Assembly (NCBI RefSeq): GCF_019578655.1
Contig: NC_063264.1
Coordinates: forward strand, 12,565,213 to 12,629,212
Length of the DNA stretch: 64,000 nt
DNA from: Ricinus communis
Lineage: Eukaryota > Streptophyta > Magnoliopsida > Malpighiales > Euphorbiaceae
Reading direction: 5' to 3'
In this document: piece after piece, positions 1-11,258 of the stretch
Layout: every line of letters starts with the position of its first letter
How positions within the stretch are numbered: position 1 is the stretch's first letter
Position numbers and translations under genes: made by a program
The notes under the pieces: generated by a model
What the model was told of the DNA's origin: nothing
Databases searched by the model: none
Seen by the model: only the letters and a program-made list of their open reading frames with translations

Positions 1-1472
1 ATTTCTTTTCATGTTTCAAGTCATTATCGAGAGACATTATCAATAATCGAGGGAAATACGCATAATTACAGATCAGAATCCATCAAATTGAGCAAGGACT
101 TGCATTCCAAGGTTAAGCACGGGCTGGACTCCGGCCGTGCTGAACCATCAAATAGTTGCCCTTCAAGAGTGCCATTTTGGCATGGTTTTCGAAGCCACCA
201 CGGCCCGTGGTAGCTCAGCACCGGCTAGGGCAAAGCTTGAAGAAATCGCGAGTTATGGAATGCAGAGGTCCAACACGGCCTAAACTCCGCCAGTGCTGAT
301 CAACACGGGCTTGACCACAGCCATGCTGAAGGAATTATATAGGCATAAACGATTTGCTGAATTAGGGTTTGATTTTTTGACTTGATTTCACATATACAAT
401 CTTAGACCATTTTCTTCTAGACTTCAATACTCAACCTTAGAAGATCATTTCATCTATTGAAGGAAAGATTACAACTGTTTTAACATCAAATTAAAGATCA
501 AGACAAGATGTGGGAGCATTCAAGAGGAAAATTAAGGTTTACTATTCTGAATTGGGAATTTAGGGTTTCTCATCCAACTTGAAGAAGAAGGGTGTACATG
601 CCTTTAATTTACTTTTCTGAATCTATTCTTTACTTTGTGTTGCTTATTAGTATAAGTAACTAAATTTGTCAAACCCATTGGGGTTCCTAAGTTATTGGAT
701 TGATTTTAAAGTTTATGAGATTTTGATTATCAATGCTTGTCTCTTCTTGCTTTCATTATTAATGAGAAATCACTTTATTCATGAGACATTGTGAGTTGTG
801 GTATTCAGATTGCTTCATGTAATTGAGAAATTCATTTAGTACCCCAGACATAAGAGTGCACTAAATCAAAAAGAGAAGCAGAAACAGACGTACTAGAGGG
901 ATAAGGTAAGGCCAACTGTTTTCCCAATTTACAGGCGATATTGGAAATTTGAAATGCAAGAACTGGTTAATAATCACTTAGAGATAAGGGTAATTGACTA
1001 GCCAGATTAAGAATTAACAAAGCTTAATAGACGGGGGTTAAACCTTAATGCTAATCGAATAATCGATCGTTAGGAAGAGATTCCAACTTTAGGTTATTAG
1101 GTTTAGGAATTTGGTTATCTCGAGAGGGAGACCGAATTCAGTTAAGAATTCATCCACGGGTAATTGCAATTGATAATTAATATAATCTCTATCTTCACTA
1201 AAATTCAACTAGCTTAGGTCCCCTAGGGTTTGCTTTTTCCTTCGAGAGTTTTCTTAAATCCTTTCAGATTATTTGACACTTAATTAATTGTTTGTTCATA
1301 TTTAATCATAGCATAATACTTCATCAATTTTGTTTAGGTTAGATAACATAAGACGCTGCAGTAGGTCTAGGATCACCCTTTCCCGAGAATACGACCTTGA
1401 TACTCACCATTTGTGCTAGTCTGCATCGATAGGTTCACTGCCTTAGATTTTAGCTACACAAATAGCATATCA
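1..1472 (+). mobile_element. Athila-like LTR (family A), left end cut by window
   Basis: This is a long terminal repeat read on the plus strand. It matches the inverted LTR at 35737-37214 along its whole length, and that comparison shows that roughly the first 130 bases lie outside the window. The right end reads ...CATATCA, the same end as the other copy. The last 100 bases carry the block 'actgcatcgataggttcactgccttagattttagct', split here as ctgcatcgatagg and ctgccttagatt, which also ends the LTRs at 14422 and 18808. Positions 110-330 hold several GC-rich words of the cacggcc/ggccgtg type. The flank at 1473 is integrase-like, so this is either a solo LTR or the 3' LTR of an element lying to the left. 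Identity to the other copy looks near 90 percent by eye. Confidence 0.85.
335..343 (+). promoter_or_regulatory. Putative TATA box of LTR family A
   Basis: TTATATAGG lies about 480 bases from the LTR start inferred from the full copy. The matching position of the inverted copy (36765-36775) reads GCCTATATAAA on the top strand. Conservation of a TATA-like word in both copies supports, but does not prove, an LTR promoter. Confidence 0.4.
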
Positions 1473-2358
1473 AAAGGCTAAGTCTAATTTGCAACCCCAT
1501 GGGTTATATACTCCTTTACTTATTCCTGATGTTCCTTGGACATATTTATCTATGGATTTTGTACTTAGATTGCTGAGGACTAGAAAGGGCCGAGATAATA
1601 TATTTGTTATTGTGGATTGATTCAGTAAGATGGCCCACTTTATACCATGCCATAAAATCGATGATGCTACTTATATTGCTGAATTGTTTCTTAGGGAAGT
1701 TGTGCGATTGCAGAGTCCCAAGAACCATTTTAAGTGATAGGGATGTTAAATTCTTAAGTCATTTTTGGCGTGTTTTATAGGGTAAGTTAGGCACTAAATT
1801 ATTATTTTCTACTACTTGCCATCCACAAATAGATGGACAAACTGAAGTTGTTAATAGAACTTTGGTTCAATTGCTTTGTTCTTTAATTTTTAGGAATCAA
1901 AATCTTGGGAGGATCTTTTGCCATATGTCGAGTTTGAATACAATAGGGTTGTCTGTAGCACTATACATTGTTCTCTATTTAAAATTGTTTATGGTTTTTA
2001 ACCCATTGACTCCTATTGATTTAATTCCTTTGCCTCTTAATAAGCTTATTAGTGTTGATGATTCTTCTAAGGCAGATTTGGTTAAAAGACTACACGAACA
2101 AGTTAAAGAGAGGATTAAGAAGCAAAATACTAGAGTAGCTGAAAGGGTTAACAAAGGAAGAAGGCGAATGGTGTTCCAACCTGGTAATTAGGTTTGGGTG
2201 CATTTTCGCAAGGAAAGGTTCTCAAATCAATGGAAGTCAAAGCTAAAGGGTGATGGATCGTTTCAAGTGCTTGAGAGGATCAACGATAATGCTTACAAAA
2301 TTGATTTACAAGGTAAGTATAATGTGAGTGGCACATTAATATTGCTGATTTGAGTATA
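1473..2358 (+). pseudogene. Ty3/gypsy integrase remnant
   Basis: Conceptual translation on the plus strand gives integrase-core words in order: [74 protein letters not shown], then NPLTPIDLIPLPLNK and the tail [21 protein letters not shown]. The zinc-binding N-terminus is missing because family A LTR sequence ends right at the start. In-frame stops occur (for example after IVD and after the polypurine-like QPGN) and the frame shifts near 1715 and 1900. The central third, where the conserved glutamate should lie, is frameshifted. It is the 3' end of a dead pol gene and probably runs into its own LTR at 2359. Confidence 0.85.
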
Positions 2359-3010
2359 TTAAGTTTGCCACAAGGTCAAGGGCCAAGAAGCTTCAAGAGT
2401 CCTTAAATTGCTATATGCAAGAGCGGGCCAACAATAGAAGTCCAATAGAATTCGGCCCAAATGATATTCATAAAGAATGGGCTATGTTTAATATTCTTAA
2501 ATTCCAAGTCTATGAAGGCAAAATGGGCTTGGTTTAATGTTCTTCAAATCCAAGTTTACAAAGGCTTTGTTTAGCTCTTAGTATCCTATTTGATTAGATG
2601 TTAAAGTTTCTTAACTTATAAGGAAACTCATATTAGATCAGATTAGTTAAGTAAGAGTTCTATTCTTCTTAGGACTTTGATATGTCTTTAAAACAAGTCA
2701 AATTCGTATGCCTTTTTCAAATTATGATTAATTAAAGCTTTTACTTTCTTTCAAGCCAAAATTGCTGGTATCTTGTGTTTATGTTTGAATGCAAAACTTA
2801 CTTATCAAGGAGTTAATCTATCCTTGTGGTGTACTTAGGATTAGGGTTTAAGGGACTTAGTTTTCTTTAGGTTTTAATTTTTAATCATCTTATAATCTGA
2901 TTAGATGATCCTAGGGTTTAATTTGAAGTTTATCTTTTGGGTATTCAAGTTAGTGATTCACGGGTTCAAAAGGATTAGAGTTCGTGTTCTATTCTTGAAG
3001 GTTCTTTAAC
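2359..3010 (+). repeat. Probable 3' LTR block following the integrase remnant
   Basis: This stretch has no coding capacity. Its start (aagcttcaagagtcc) resembles the beginning of the iMet-primed LTRs seen elsewhere, and it follows integrase in the expected order, so I read it as a truncated LTR on the plus strand. From about 2410 onwards it recurs at 46675-47280. At about 3010 it passes without a gap into the 1-kb repeat family at the word ttctttcaagaacctta. The LTR reading is an inference; the repeat status is seen directly. Confidence 0.5.
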
Positions 3011-3590
3011 AGCTTCTTTCAAGAACCTTATGGACTTATGAACACTCGTGCTAGCGAACATGGACATACCACTCACGTGCTTCCTTTCTTTTGTGTTCTT
3101 TGTCTACCCTTATGTTTAAATCAATTGGATTTGATCATTATGCTTAGCCATATGGAAGAGAATAAAGAACTTGTGATTTTTTTCCTTATCGGATGGAAAA
3201 CCGTATCTATGTTCTGATTTTGTTTGTTTCTTTTGTGTATTTCTTTTTAATCTCTGTCTAGTCTGATGGTTTGGTTTTATTTGGATAGAATATACACGAG
3301 TGTTGAGTGAAAGCACGTGGAAGCGGCAATCATAGGCATCGATCGAATGCTTGGACAAATGCGAAGAAGGAAAATTAGTTGATCGAGTATTGATATAATT
3401 GTTGGAATGATTGTGGATGAATATTTTAGAGGAAAGAGGGAATGACGAGAATCAAGGCACTTCAAAATATTTCAATTTAGGATGTGCATCACTAGGATCT
3501 CCATGTCCTTGTTCCTCGACACATGAGAACTACTGATGACACAAGGACTGGTGTAAGGAATCATGGGAACACAATTGACAAGTTGACCGG
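3011..3590 (+). repeat. 1-kb repeat family, partial unit (forward)
   Basis: Contains the hallmark words of the family in order: ttctttcaagaacc, gaacactcgtgctagcgaac, tagccatatggaagagaa, tggtttggttttatttgg, gatcgaatgcttggacaaat, gaggaaagagggaatgacg, and aatcatgggaacacaattgac. It is cut by the LTR at 3591. Confidence 0.8.
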
Positions 3591-4566
3591 TGATGTGAAC
3601 CTTGGCCACTTGTGACAAGACCCATGTGAACCTTGGCAACTTGTGACAAGACCCAACACGCAGAATTGGAATAAGATCCCAAGGAAGCTAAATCTGAACT
3701 TTGATAATCTTGAGCCAAAGATAACTTGTATCTTGAACCTTAGTATACGAAAGATTGTTGATGCCACACTCAAGAAAGGTAGGAGGTGAGTAATAAGTCG
3801 ATGTTGTATGCTACAAGAATAAGTTCTTGATAAGTTCGAAGTTCTACTAAAGAACCAAACAAGAATAATTCTCACAAATATGTTTAACTCAAAAATATTC
3901 ATTAACCCTTAATAATATGGTAACACTTAGTTTATATGATGAAGGAAATAAATCTAATTCCTAAATAGCATAAAGGAAATAAACTAATTAGGAATTATCT
4001 AAAAGATATGCTAAATAAAAGTTTCCTAAATAATAGAATAAGGAATAGTTATTCTTTACTAAATAAGAATTGACTAAACAATCAAGCAAACCTTCCTAAA
4101 TAATGAAGTGTGCGGTTGCCTCCTTATTTCCTAATGAAAAACACTCCAATTTAGCGAAAGAGGAAGCTAAAATATGCTCCCATGCTTCCTATTTGATTTG
4201 GTTGGTCCCTTTAGCTAAATAGGAAGCTAAAGTGGTGTTTCCCTTATTCCCTCTTCAAGTATTAAGCTCCCCCCCTTGTACACATATATTCGACGATCAT
4301 TGGTTTCATTAAGCCTATCATATTGAATTAAATTAACAAGACTAGGAGCCTGAATTAAATCTAACTCTCCATGGGTCAATATATCCTTTGCCCAAATCTC
4401 TTGAATGAGTCCATTAAGAGCTTCCTTCATGCGTGTGGCCTTAGATCTTATAATTGGCCCACCTTGAATGTATAAAGGATCCCCTGAGCTTGGTGTAGGC
4501 TTTGGCCCTATGCTTATGCTTAGATCATGACTTGAGTCTTGAAGCTTGGTAATGTGATTCGCATCA
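3591..4566 (-). mobile_element. iMet-primed Ty3/gypsy LTR, subfamily E1
   Basis: On the minus strand the LTR runs from TGATGCGAATC at 4566 to GGTTCACATCA at 3591, so it has TG...CA ends. The start follows a polypurine run in the adjoining pol tail. The 5' part encodes the word IIRSKATRMKEALNGLIQ, a continuation of the pol reading frame into the LTR that recurs in related LTRs here. At the outer end about 31 bases (tgtgaaccttgg...acaagaccca) are present twice in tandem at 3593-3660. The LTR abuts the 1-kb repeat on its left. The same junction exists at 47838. Confidence 0.85.
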
Positions 4567-4678
4567 TTCTCTTCCTCCTCAAAAGGATTCATCCTTGAAT
4601 CTTCACCTATATCAAAAGAAGATAAATCAGTAACATTAAGAGAAGCACTTACATTATACTCACCAGGTAAGTCAAGCT
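4567..4678 (-). pseudogene. Pol C-terminal fragment with polypurine tract
   Basis: About 37 codons in front of the LTR at 4566. The translation includes KLDLPGEYNVSASLNV, then SSFDIGEDSRMNPFEEEEN, the usual end of pol in this family. The purine run at 4567-4590 (minus strand, tttgaggaggaagagaa) is the likely plus-strand primer site. The upstream rest of pol is missing because the LTR at 4679 begins here. Confidence 0.75.
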
Positions 4679-5599
4679 TAATGTGAACCTTAGCAACTTG
4701 TGACAAGACCCAACACACGGAATTGGAATAAGATTCCCAAGAAAGCTAAATCTGAACTTTGATAACCTTGACTTAAAGATAACTTGTATCTTGAACTTTG
4801 GTATAAGAAAGATTGTTGACACCAAACTCAAGAAAGTTAGAAGGTGAGTGATAAGCCGATGTTGAACGCCACAAGAACAAGTTCTTGATAAGTTAGAAGT
4901 TCTTCCAAAAAACCAAGCAAGAATAATTCTGACAAATATGTTTAACTAAAAATATTCATTACCTTTTGTCATTTAGCTATATATGATTTAAATAGACAAA
5001 GACATTACCCTAATTTTCTATTTGCATAAAGAAAATAAACTAAATAGGATTTAACCAAAGTATATGCTAAATAGAAGTTTTTCTAAATAAACAAAATAAG
5101 GAACTATGCTTAATTAGAAAATAATAATACCTATTCTAAAAGGAAATAATATAAGACTTCAAAAATAACAAAATAAGAAGCCTAATTGATTTAGTCAATT
5201 ATAATCAATAAAGACATGACTAAATAAATCAAGATTATTTCCTAAATAACAAGATATATGACTGCCTTATTGTTTCCTCTTTAAAGTTGGCGCGCTCTTT
5301 GGTTAAGCAACAAACATTAGGCGCCTTCTTTTGGTTTCCTCTTCAAGGAAATTCACCCCTCCCCCTTTTCCTTATGGATATTTTGGCCCGAACTAGCTTT
5401 TTTGAAGGCCTAACATGTTGGATTAGGTTATTGAATAGGCCCATTTAAGGCCTCCTTCATCCTCTTAGCCCTAGCTCTTATAATTGAACCTTCTTTGATG
5501 AATAACAAATCCTTTGAACTTGTAATTGGACTTGGAGTAGAATTCAAGCATTGACTTGAAGTTGGATCATGACTTGGCTTTGACTCTTAATTCGCATTA
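4679..5599 (-). mobile_element. 3' LTR of the pol remnant at 5600-7940
   Basis: On the minus strand it starts at a mutated TAATGCGAATTAAG (5599), continues the pol frame through RARAKRMKEALN near 5460, and ends at a mutated ...GGTTCACATTA (4679). Relatives keep TG and CA at these places. It is closely similar to the LTRs at 10292-11258, 12023-12975, 48893-49607 and 58723-59685 in its 3' two thirds. Confidence 0.75.
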
Positions 5600-7940
5600 A
5601 AGTTTGTAGGCGTTATCATTAATTCTTTCAATCACTTGAAAATGACCATCTCCCATTGGAAGCAACTTGGACCGCCGCTAGACAGGAAAACTTTCCTTTC
5701 TCATATGCACCCAAACCCAATCTTTAGGCTCAAAGACCACCTTTTTCGGCCCTTATTGGCTTGATTAACATATTGTTCGGTTCTTTTCTCAATGTTGAAT
5801 TGCACCTTAGCATGTAAATCATGCACAAAATCCGCCCTTTTCTTTCCATCAAAATCAATACGCTTATCAAGTGGTAAAGGAGATAAATCCAAAGGAGTAA
5901 ATGGATTAAAACCACACATAATTTCAAAGAGTGAAAAATTAATGGTTGAATGGACACTTCTATTGTATGCAAACTCAATATGTGGCAAACAATCTTCCCA
6001 TGGTTTAAGATTCTTTTGAATAATGGCACCTAACAAAGTAGATAAAGTCCTATTTACTACATCTATTTGACCATCAGCTTGTGGGTGAAAAGTAGTAGAA
6101 AATAAAAGTTTAGTACTTAATTTACACCACAAGGTCTTCCAAAATTAACTCAAGAACTTTGTATCCCTATCACTCACAATAGTTATAGGCATGCATGTAT
6201 GCGCACAATTTCCTTAAAGAGCAAATCAGCTATATGTGATGCATCATCGGTTATATGACATGTATTAAATGTGCCATCTTAGAAGATCTATCAACAACCA
6301 CATATATAGAATCTTTACCCCTTTTTGTCCTAGGGAAACCTAACATAAAGTCTATAGGAATATCAACTTAAGGTTCAGCAGGGATAGCGAAGGAGTATAC
6401 AAACCATAAGGCTTAACTTTAGATTTAGCTTGTTTACATGTAACACATCTTTCACAAACACGCATAACATCATGTTGCATATTAAAATATCATAATTCAT
6501 AGCTATCCCAAAATGCCCTATCAACCCACCCCCATGGGCTTCTTTCGTAAGCAACTCACGCAAAGAAGAACTAAGTGCATATAGTTTGTTTTATTTAAAC
6601 AAAAACCATCATGCCTATAGAACTTACCAAAAGCTACTTTCTCACAAGCATTGAACACATTACCAAAATCAGCATCATTAACATACAAATCTTTAATGTA
6701 CTCAAATCTTAGAAATTTTGCATCTAAAGTAGAAAGTAGTGCATACCTGCGTGATAAAGCATCTACAATGTGGCTACTTGATCATATAAGGAAACATTTC
6801 GATGAATTTAACCCACTTAGCATGTTGCCTATTTAGCTTGTGTTGCCTATTAAGATGCTTCAAAGATTCATGATCTGTATGAATCATAAACTCTTTGGGC
6901 CACAAATAATGTTGACAAGTCTGTAAGGCGCGCACCAAAGCATAAAGCTCCTTGTCATGTGTGGGGTAATTCAAGGATGCCCCATTAAGCTTTTCGCTAT
7001 AGAAAGCGAATGGCCTCTTTTCCTACATAAGAATAACTCCAATACCTATTCTTGAAGCATCACATTCAATCTCAAAAGTTTTTATAAAGTTAGGTAAAGC
7101 AAGAACAGGTGCAGAAGACAACTTATCCTTCATAAAATGAAAAGCATTTTCATGCTTATCACCCCACTTAAACCCAACACTTTGTTTGATAACTTTAGTG
7201 AGAGGGGCGGCTAGTGTACTAAAAGTCTTAACAAATCTCCTATAGAAACTAGCGAAACCATGGAAACTCCTCACATCCTTAACTCCCTTAGGTGTCGGCC
7301 ATTCCTTGATGGCTTTCACCTTTTCCTCATCAACCTCAATCCCCTTAGTAGCAACAATACAACCAAGAAACACAAGTTTATCTGCGCAAAAGGTACACTT
7401 TTTAAAATTTGGCAAAGAGCTTTTCAACTCTTAAAACATCCAAAATAAGTCGCAAATGTTCAACATGTTCATACAAAGTGCGACTATAAACCAAAATATC
7501 ATCAAAATAAACAACAACAAATTTTCCAATAAAAGTGCACGAATGTACTAGGTGCATTAGTTAATTCAAAAGGCATAACGAACCACGCATATAACCCATA
7601 TTTTATTTTGAATGCCGTTTTCCATTCCTCCCCTTCCCTCATGCGGATTTGATGATATCCACCCTTTAAGTCCATCTTAGAAAACATATAAAATCCATGA
7701 AATTCATCTAACATGTCATCTAGTCTAAGAATGAGATGTCTATACTTTATAGTGTGATAGCTTAGAGATCAACACACACTCACCAATATCCATCCTTCTT
7801 AGGTACTAGCATCATAGGAACCACACATGGACTCATGCTCCCCCTCACGTGCCCCTTGGTCATCAACTCCTAAACTTGTCTTTCAAGTTTCTTCATCTCC
7901 TCGGGATTGCTCCTATAGGCTGGTCTATTTGGAATTGAAG
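5600..7940 (-). pseudogene. Ty3/gypsy pol remnant (RT, RNase H, integrase)
   Basis: Read from right to left on the minus strand. RT starts mid-domain at 7940 (IPNRPAYR), then [39 protein letters not shown] and [12 protein letters not shown] near 7560. The connection and RNase H follow at 7430-6650: KKCTFCADKLVFLGCIV, FEIECDASRIGIGVILM and [14 protein letters not shown] zinc-finger-like region lies near 6400-6590 ([14 protein letters not shown]). Integrase runs 6350-5600 with [19 protein letters not shown] and [17 protein letters not shown]. Several frameshifts and stops separate the pieces, and the YxDD catalytic box of RT lies in a broken stretch. Gag, protease and the start of RT are cut off by the LTR fragment at 7941. 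Confidence 0.9.
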
Positions 7941-9018
7941 TGTAATACTCGAAATTTTCTTTTTAATAATAATAATAATATTAGTAATAACTAATAACGA
8001 GTTTTTATTTAATTTAATTTAGCTTTATTTTGAGTAATTGAATTGGGATGATTTAAAATAGAATTTCAATCCTAGATAAAAATAAGGAAGTTATTTTTCT
8101 ATATCTGATTAGTTTGATTTTCAAGAAATTAATTAAGTAAATTTCTTGGAAAATAAATTGTATTTTTGGTCACTTAGTTTTCTCTCCATATGAATATATG
8201 AATTAAATTCTATATTTGAAATTTATAAAAGAATTAGTAAATAATATTTTTATAAAAGAATTTATTGGGGAATGACAAATTTTAATTAGCAAATGATGTT
8301 GGAATAAATTAAAAAATAGTTAGCAAATTGATTATTTAAGTTAATTAAGTGTTAGGATTAATTTGACAATTAATTTTGGAGTAAGGGCTAAAAGTATAAT
8401 TTCATTAATATGGGGTTTAAATGAGAATTTTCATGGTTGGTATTTTTATAATTAAATATGTCGGTAAGGGCATTTTAGTAATTTTACCTTTAAAAGCAAG
8501 GATAGATAAGTAATTCAATATTTTTTTATAATTGTAATTTGGCCCAAATTAAGTAGTTAGGGGCTTAATTGAAAAGCTAAAGAAACATTGGAGGGTTAAA
8601 CAGAAATTTTGCAGGGAGAAATTGTTAGTAATTAAAAAAGATGAGGGACTAAATGGTGTAGAAGAAAAGTTGGAGGACCAACTGGCAATAAGAAAAAGAA
8701 AGAAAAGAGAAGGAGATCGAAGGAGAGGAGGAAGAAGGAGGAAGCTTCGTTGGCCTCAATGGCGGGCGACGATGGATGCTCGATCAGGTGCGGCAGCGAC
8801 GGCTAGGGATGTTGTTATCTTCTGCGAGCTCATTGGTGCTAGTGGCGGCAGCGGACGGTGATGGTAGGCGCGAAAAGGAGAAGGGCAACCGTAGCTTCCC
8901 TTGCTGCCGTGCGTGGCATTGCTAACGTCCAATGGTGGCGAGGTTGGTCTTAGAATGATCGGTGAGTTGAGGGCTTTCTTTTGGGAGTAGCGGTGTCGGC
9001 AATGGTGGCTGGAGGAAG
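7941..9018 (+). mobile_element. Truncated LTR of a different Ty3/gypsy lineage
   Basis: The segment starts TGTAATACTCGAAATTTT, a common LTR opening in Tekay/Del-type chromoviruses (recalled, not searched), directly inside the RT sequence. An (AAT)n run follows at 7964-7982. The right half is noticeably richer in G and C (about 8750-9010, with purine-rich ggaggaagaaggagg words) than its surroundings. Reading frames there, such as 8622-8861, have no recognisable domain. The right end is lost at 9018, where LTR sequence of the iMet family begins, so no target duplication can be checked. Confidence 0.55.
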
Positions 9019-9551
9019 AAACCTATTCTAAAAGGAAATAATAAAAGACTTCCAAAATAACAAAATAAGAAGCCTAATTGATTTAATCAATCATAATCAA
9101 GAAACATATGGCTAAATCAATCAAGATTTATTCTTAAATAACAGGATATGCGGCTGCTCTATTATTTCCTCTTTGAAGTTAGCACACTCTCAAGTCAAGC
9201 AACAAACATTAGGCACCTTCTTTTGGTTTCCTCTTCAAGAAAATTCGTTTCGCCTCTTCCTTTTGAAGCCTAAAGTGTGTCATGGCTTGAATAAGCCTAA
9301 ATGATCATGCACGGTTTGGCCAACCTTAGGCTTGATATTTTCTTACATTTATCTTTCATGTCACGTCCCAAACCCACTCATCTTGTACATCCATATTTTT
9401 CTTCATAATTGGATCTTGTACTAAGGCATTTGACATTGGCATTGCATTAATTTGCCTAAATAAGGCAAATTGATTTCTTTTAGATAATCTTACCATACAC
9501 AAAATCTCTAGCAATTCAAAAGCTTTAAATATTCTTATTGGATCCGCATCA
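9019..9551 (-). mobile_element. Compact element array: LTR i (truncated)
   Basis: This is the first of three near-identical LTRs spaced about 1.73 kb apart. The minus-strand start is at 9551 (TGATGCGGATCC, after the purine run gaaagggacaa). The inner part is lost at 9018. It encodes the word ARLSKRNQFALF in the pol-continuation frame instead of the RARAKRMKEALN of the larger elements. Confidence 0.8.
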
Positions 9552-10291
9552 TTGTCCCTTTCTTTGAAAAGATTCATCCTCGAATCTTGTTCATTGAAGT
9601 ATGAAACGAGAACCTCTTTTCATGCCTTTACTCTTCTATGCTCATCCATCGCATGAAGATAAATGACATTGATTTTTAAGTAATTACTAGCTTTAAATAT
9701 GTAATGAAGAATTGAGTAAGAGAATCATCATTGTTAGATAACAAATTATAAAACAACTTTTTATCTATAGAATTTCCAACACTAGTTCGACCGTCTTACA
9801 CAATTTTCTTGAAATCATCTTCCACTAATGGCATAGGCTTAACAATTGACTCAATTTCAGATTTAACATATTTTGTTAGAGTCAATGTATCAACTTTATT
9901 ATTCATAATATCACCATCATGATCTATGATAGCAGTATAGGTGGGGTCATGATCAATGGAAACTTGTTCATCACATGTGGGCACTTTAAGAACTTCATGG
10001 TTTAGCTCTTTAGAAACTTCTTATTTTTCTCCCATTGTAACCTATCATATATTTCTTACAACGTTTCCACATGTTCATATTTTTTGCACATTGGAACAGT
10101 GTTGTTGTCGTCTTCTAGAATTCCTCTCTATTCGATTTGTTCTCCATCTTTTAAGCTGATATTGAACTTCATTAAAATAAAACTCCAAGCTTTGGAACAT
10201 CTTCTTTCTTTTTTTTTTTTTGCTTTTTCTTATATCAACAATAAAGTAAAGATAGATAGATAAGATCTAGAGACTTAGCTCTAATAATAAA
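9552..10291 (-). pseudogene. Compact element array: internal region i
   Basis: Only about 740 bases separate LTR i from LTR ii. Read on the minus strand it begins with a degenerate iMet primer site (tattagagctaag, about 10272-10286). Then comes a start region rich in Glu, Lys and Arg like that of internal region ii, here more broken, followed by an open stretch at 9984-9796 (DEQVSIDHDPTYTAIIDHDGD, ending VKPMPLVEDDFKKIV). It ends in MNLFKERDND, the pol tail and polypurine tract. RT, RNase H and integrase are all absent. The middle peptide is not one I recognise. The layout matches internal region ii, so the deletion of pol predates the tandem array. Confidence 0.7.
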
Positions 10292-11258
10292 TTATGTGAA
10301 CCTTGGCAACCTATGACAAGACCCAACATGTAGAATTGGAATAAGATTCCCAAGAAAGCTAAATTTGAATTTTAATGACCTTGACCAAAAGATAACTTGT
10401 ATCTTGAACCTTGGTATAAAAAAAGTTGTTGAACGCCATATGAACAAGTTCTTGATAAGTTCGAAGTTCCTCCAGAGAACTAAGCAAGAATAACTCTGAC
10501 AAATATCTTTAACTCAAAATATTCATTCGTTCATTCATGCATTAACTTGTGCTATTCGGCTATATATGATTTAAATAGATAAAGACATTACCCTAATTCC
10601 CTATTTGCATAAAGGAAATAAACTAAATAGAAATTAACTAAAGTATATGCCAAATAGAAGTTTTCCTAAATAAACACAATAAGGAACTATGCTTAATTAG
10701 GAAATAATAAATAAACCTATTCTAAAAGAAAAAAAATAAAAGACTTCCAAAATAATAAAATAAGAAGCCTAATTGATTTAGTCAATCATAATAAAGAAAT
10801 ATATGACTAAATCAATCAATATTTATTTCTAAATCATAAGATATGCGGCTACTCTATTGTTTCTTCTTTGAAGTTAGCACACTCTTAAGTCAAGCAACAA
10901 ACATTAGGCACTTTCTTTTGGTTTCCTCTTCAAGGAAATTTGTTTGACCCCTTCCTTTTCAAGAACAAAGTGTGCCATGGCTTGAATAAGCCTAAAAACA
11001 AGCCTAAATGATCATGTACAGTTTGGCTAACCTTAGGCTTGATATTTTCTTACATTTATCTTTCATATCACGCCCCAAATCCACCAATCTTGTACATCCA
11101 TATTTTTTTTCATAATTGGATCTTGTATTAAGGCATTTGACATTGACATTTGCATTAATTTGCCTAAATAAGGCAAATTGATTTCTTTTAGATAATCTTG
11201 CCATACACGAAATCTCATGCAATTCAAAAACTTTAATTATTCTTATTGGATCCGCATC
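10292..11258 (-). mobile_element. Compact element array: LTR ii, shared by two units
   Basis: Complete LTR of about 967 bases. The minus-strand start is TGATGCGGATCC at 11258; the end is ...GGTTCACATAA at 10292, a mutated CATCA. It is the 5' LTR of unit i and at the same time the 3' LTR of unit ii. Upstream sequence on both sides is internal region rather than flank, so the units share it. Confidence 0.85.

Larger units (their letters stand above)
2410..5402 (+). repeat. Segmental duplication, copy 1
   Basis: This composite block has the order LTR-like block, 1-kb repeat, LTR, pol tail, LTR. It recurs in the same orientation and order at 46675-49607, including the junction between the 1-kb repeat and the LTR at 3590/3591. 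Sharing of internal junctions means the assembled composite was copied, not the parts. By eye the copies differ at roughly one base in ten. Confidence 0.8.

Noticed and set aside
4227..4718. 163-codon minus-strand frame as an independent gene
   Set aside because: It is the pol tail running into an LTR plus part of a neighbouring LTR; the end has no independent start or stop context.
7964..7982. (AAT)n run as a notable microsatellite
   Set aside because: Too short to be informative; part of the LTR start region.
8622..8861. 79-codon open frame with many Lys and Arg codons as a host gene
   Set aside because: It lies inside an LTR-like segment, has no domain I recognise, and its composition follows from purine-rich sequence.
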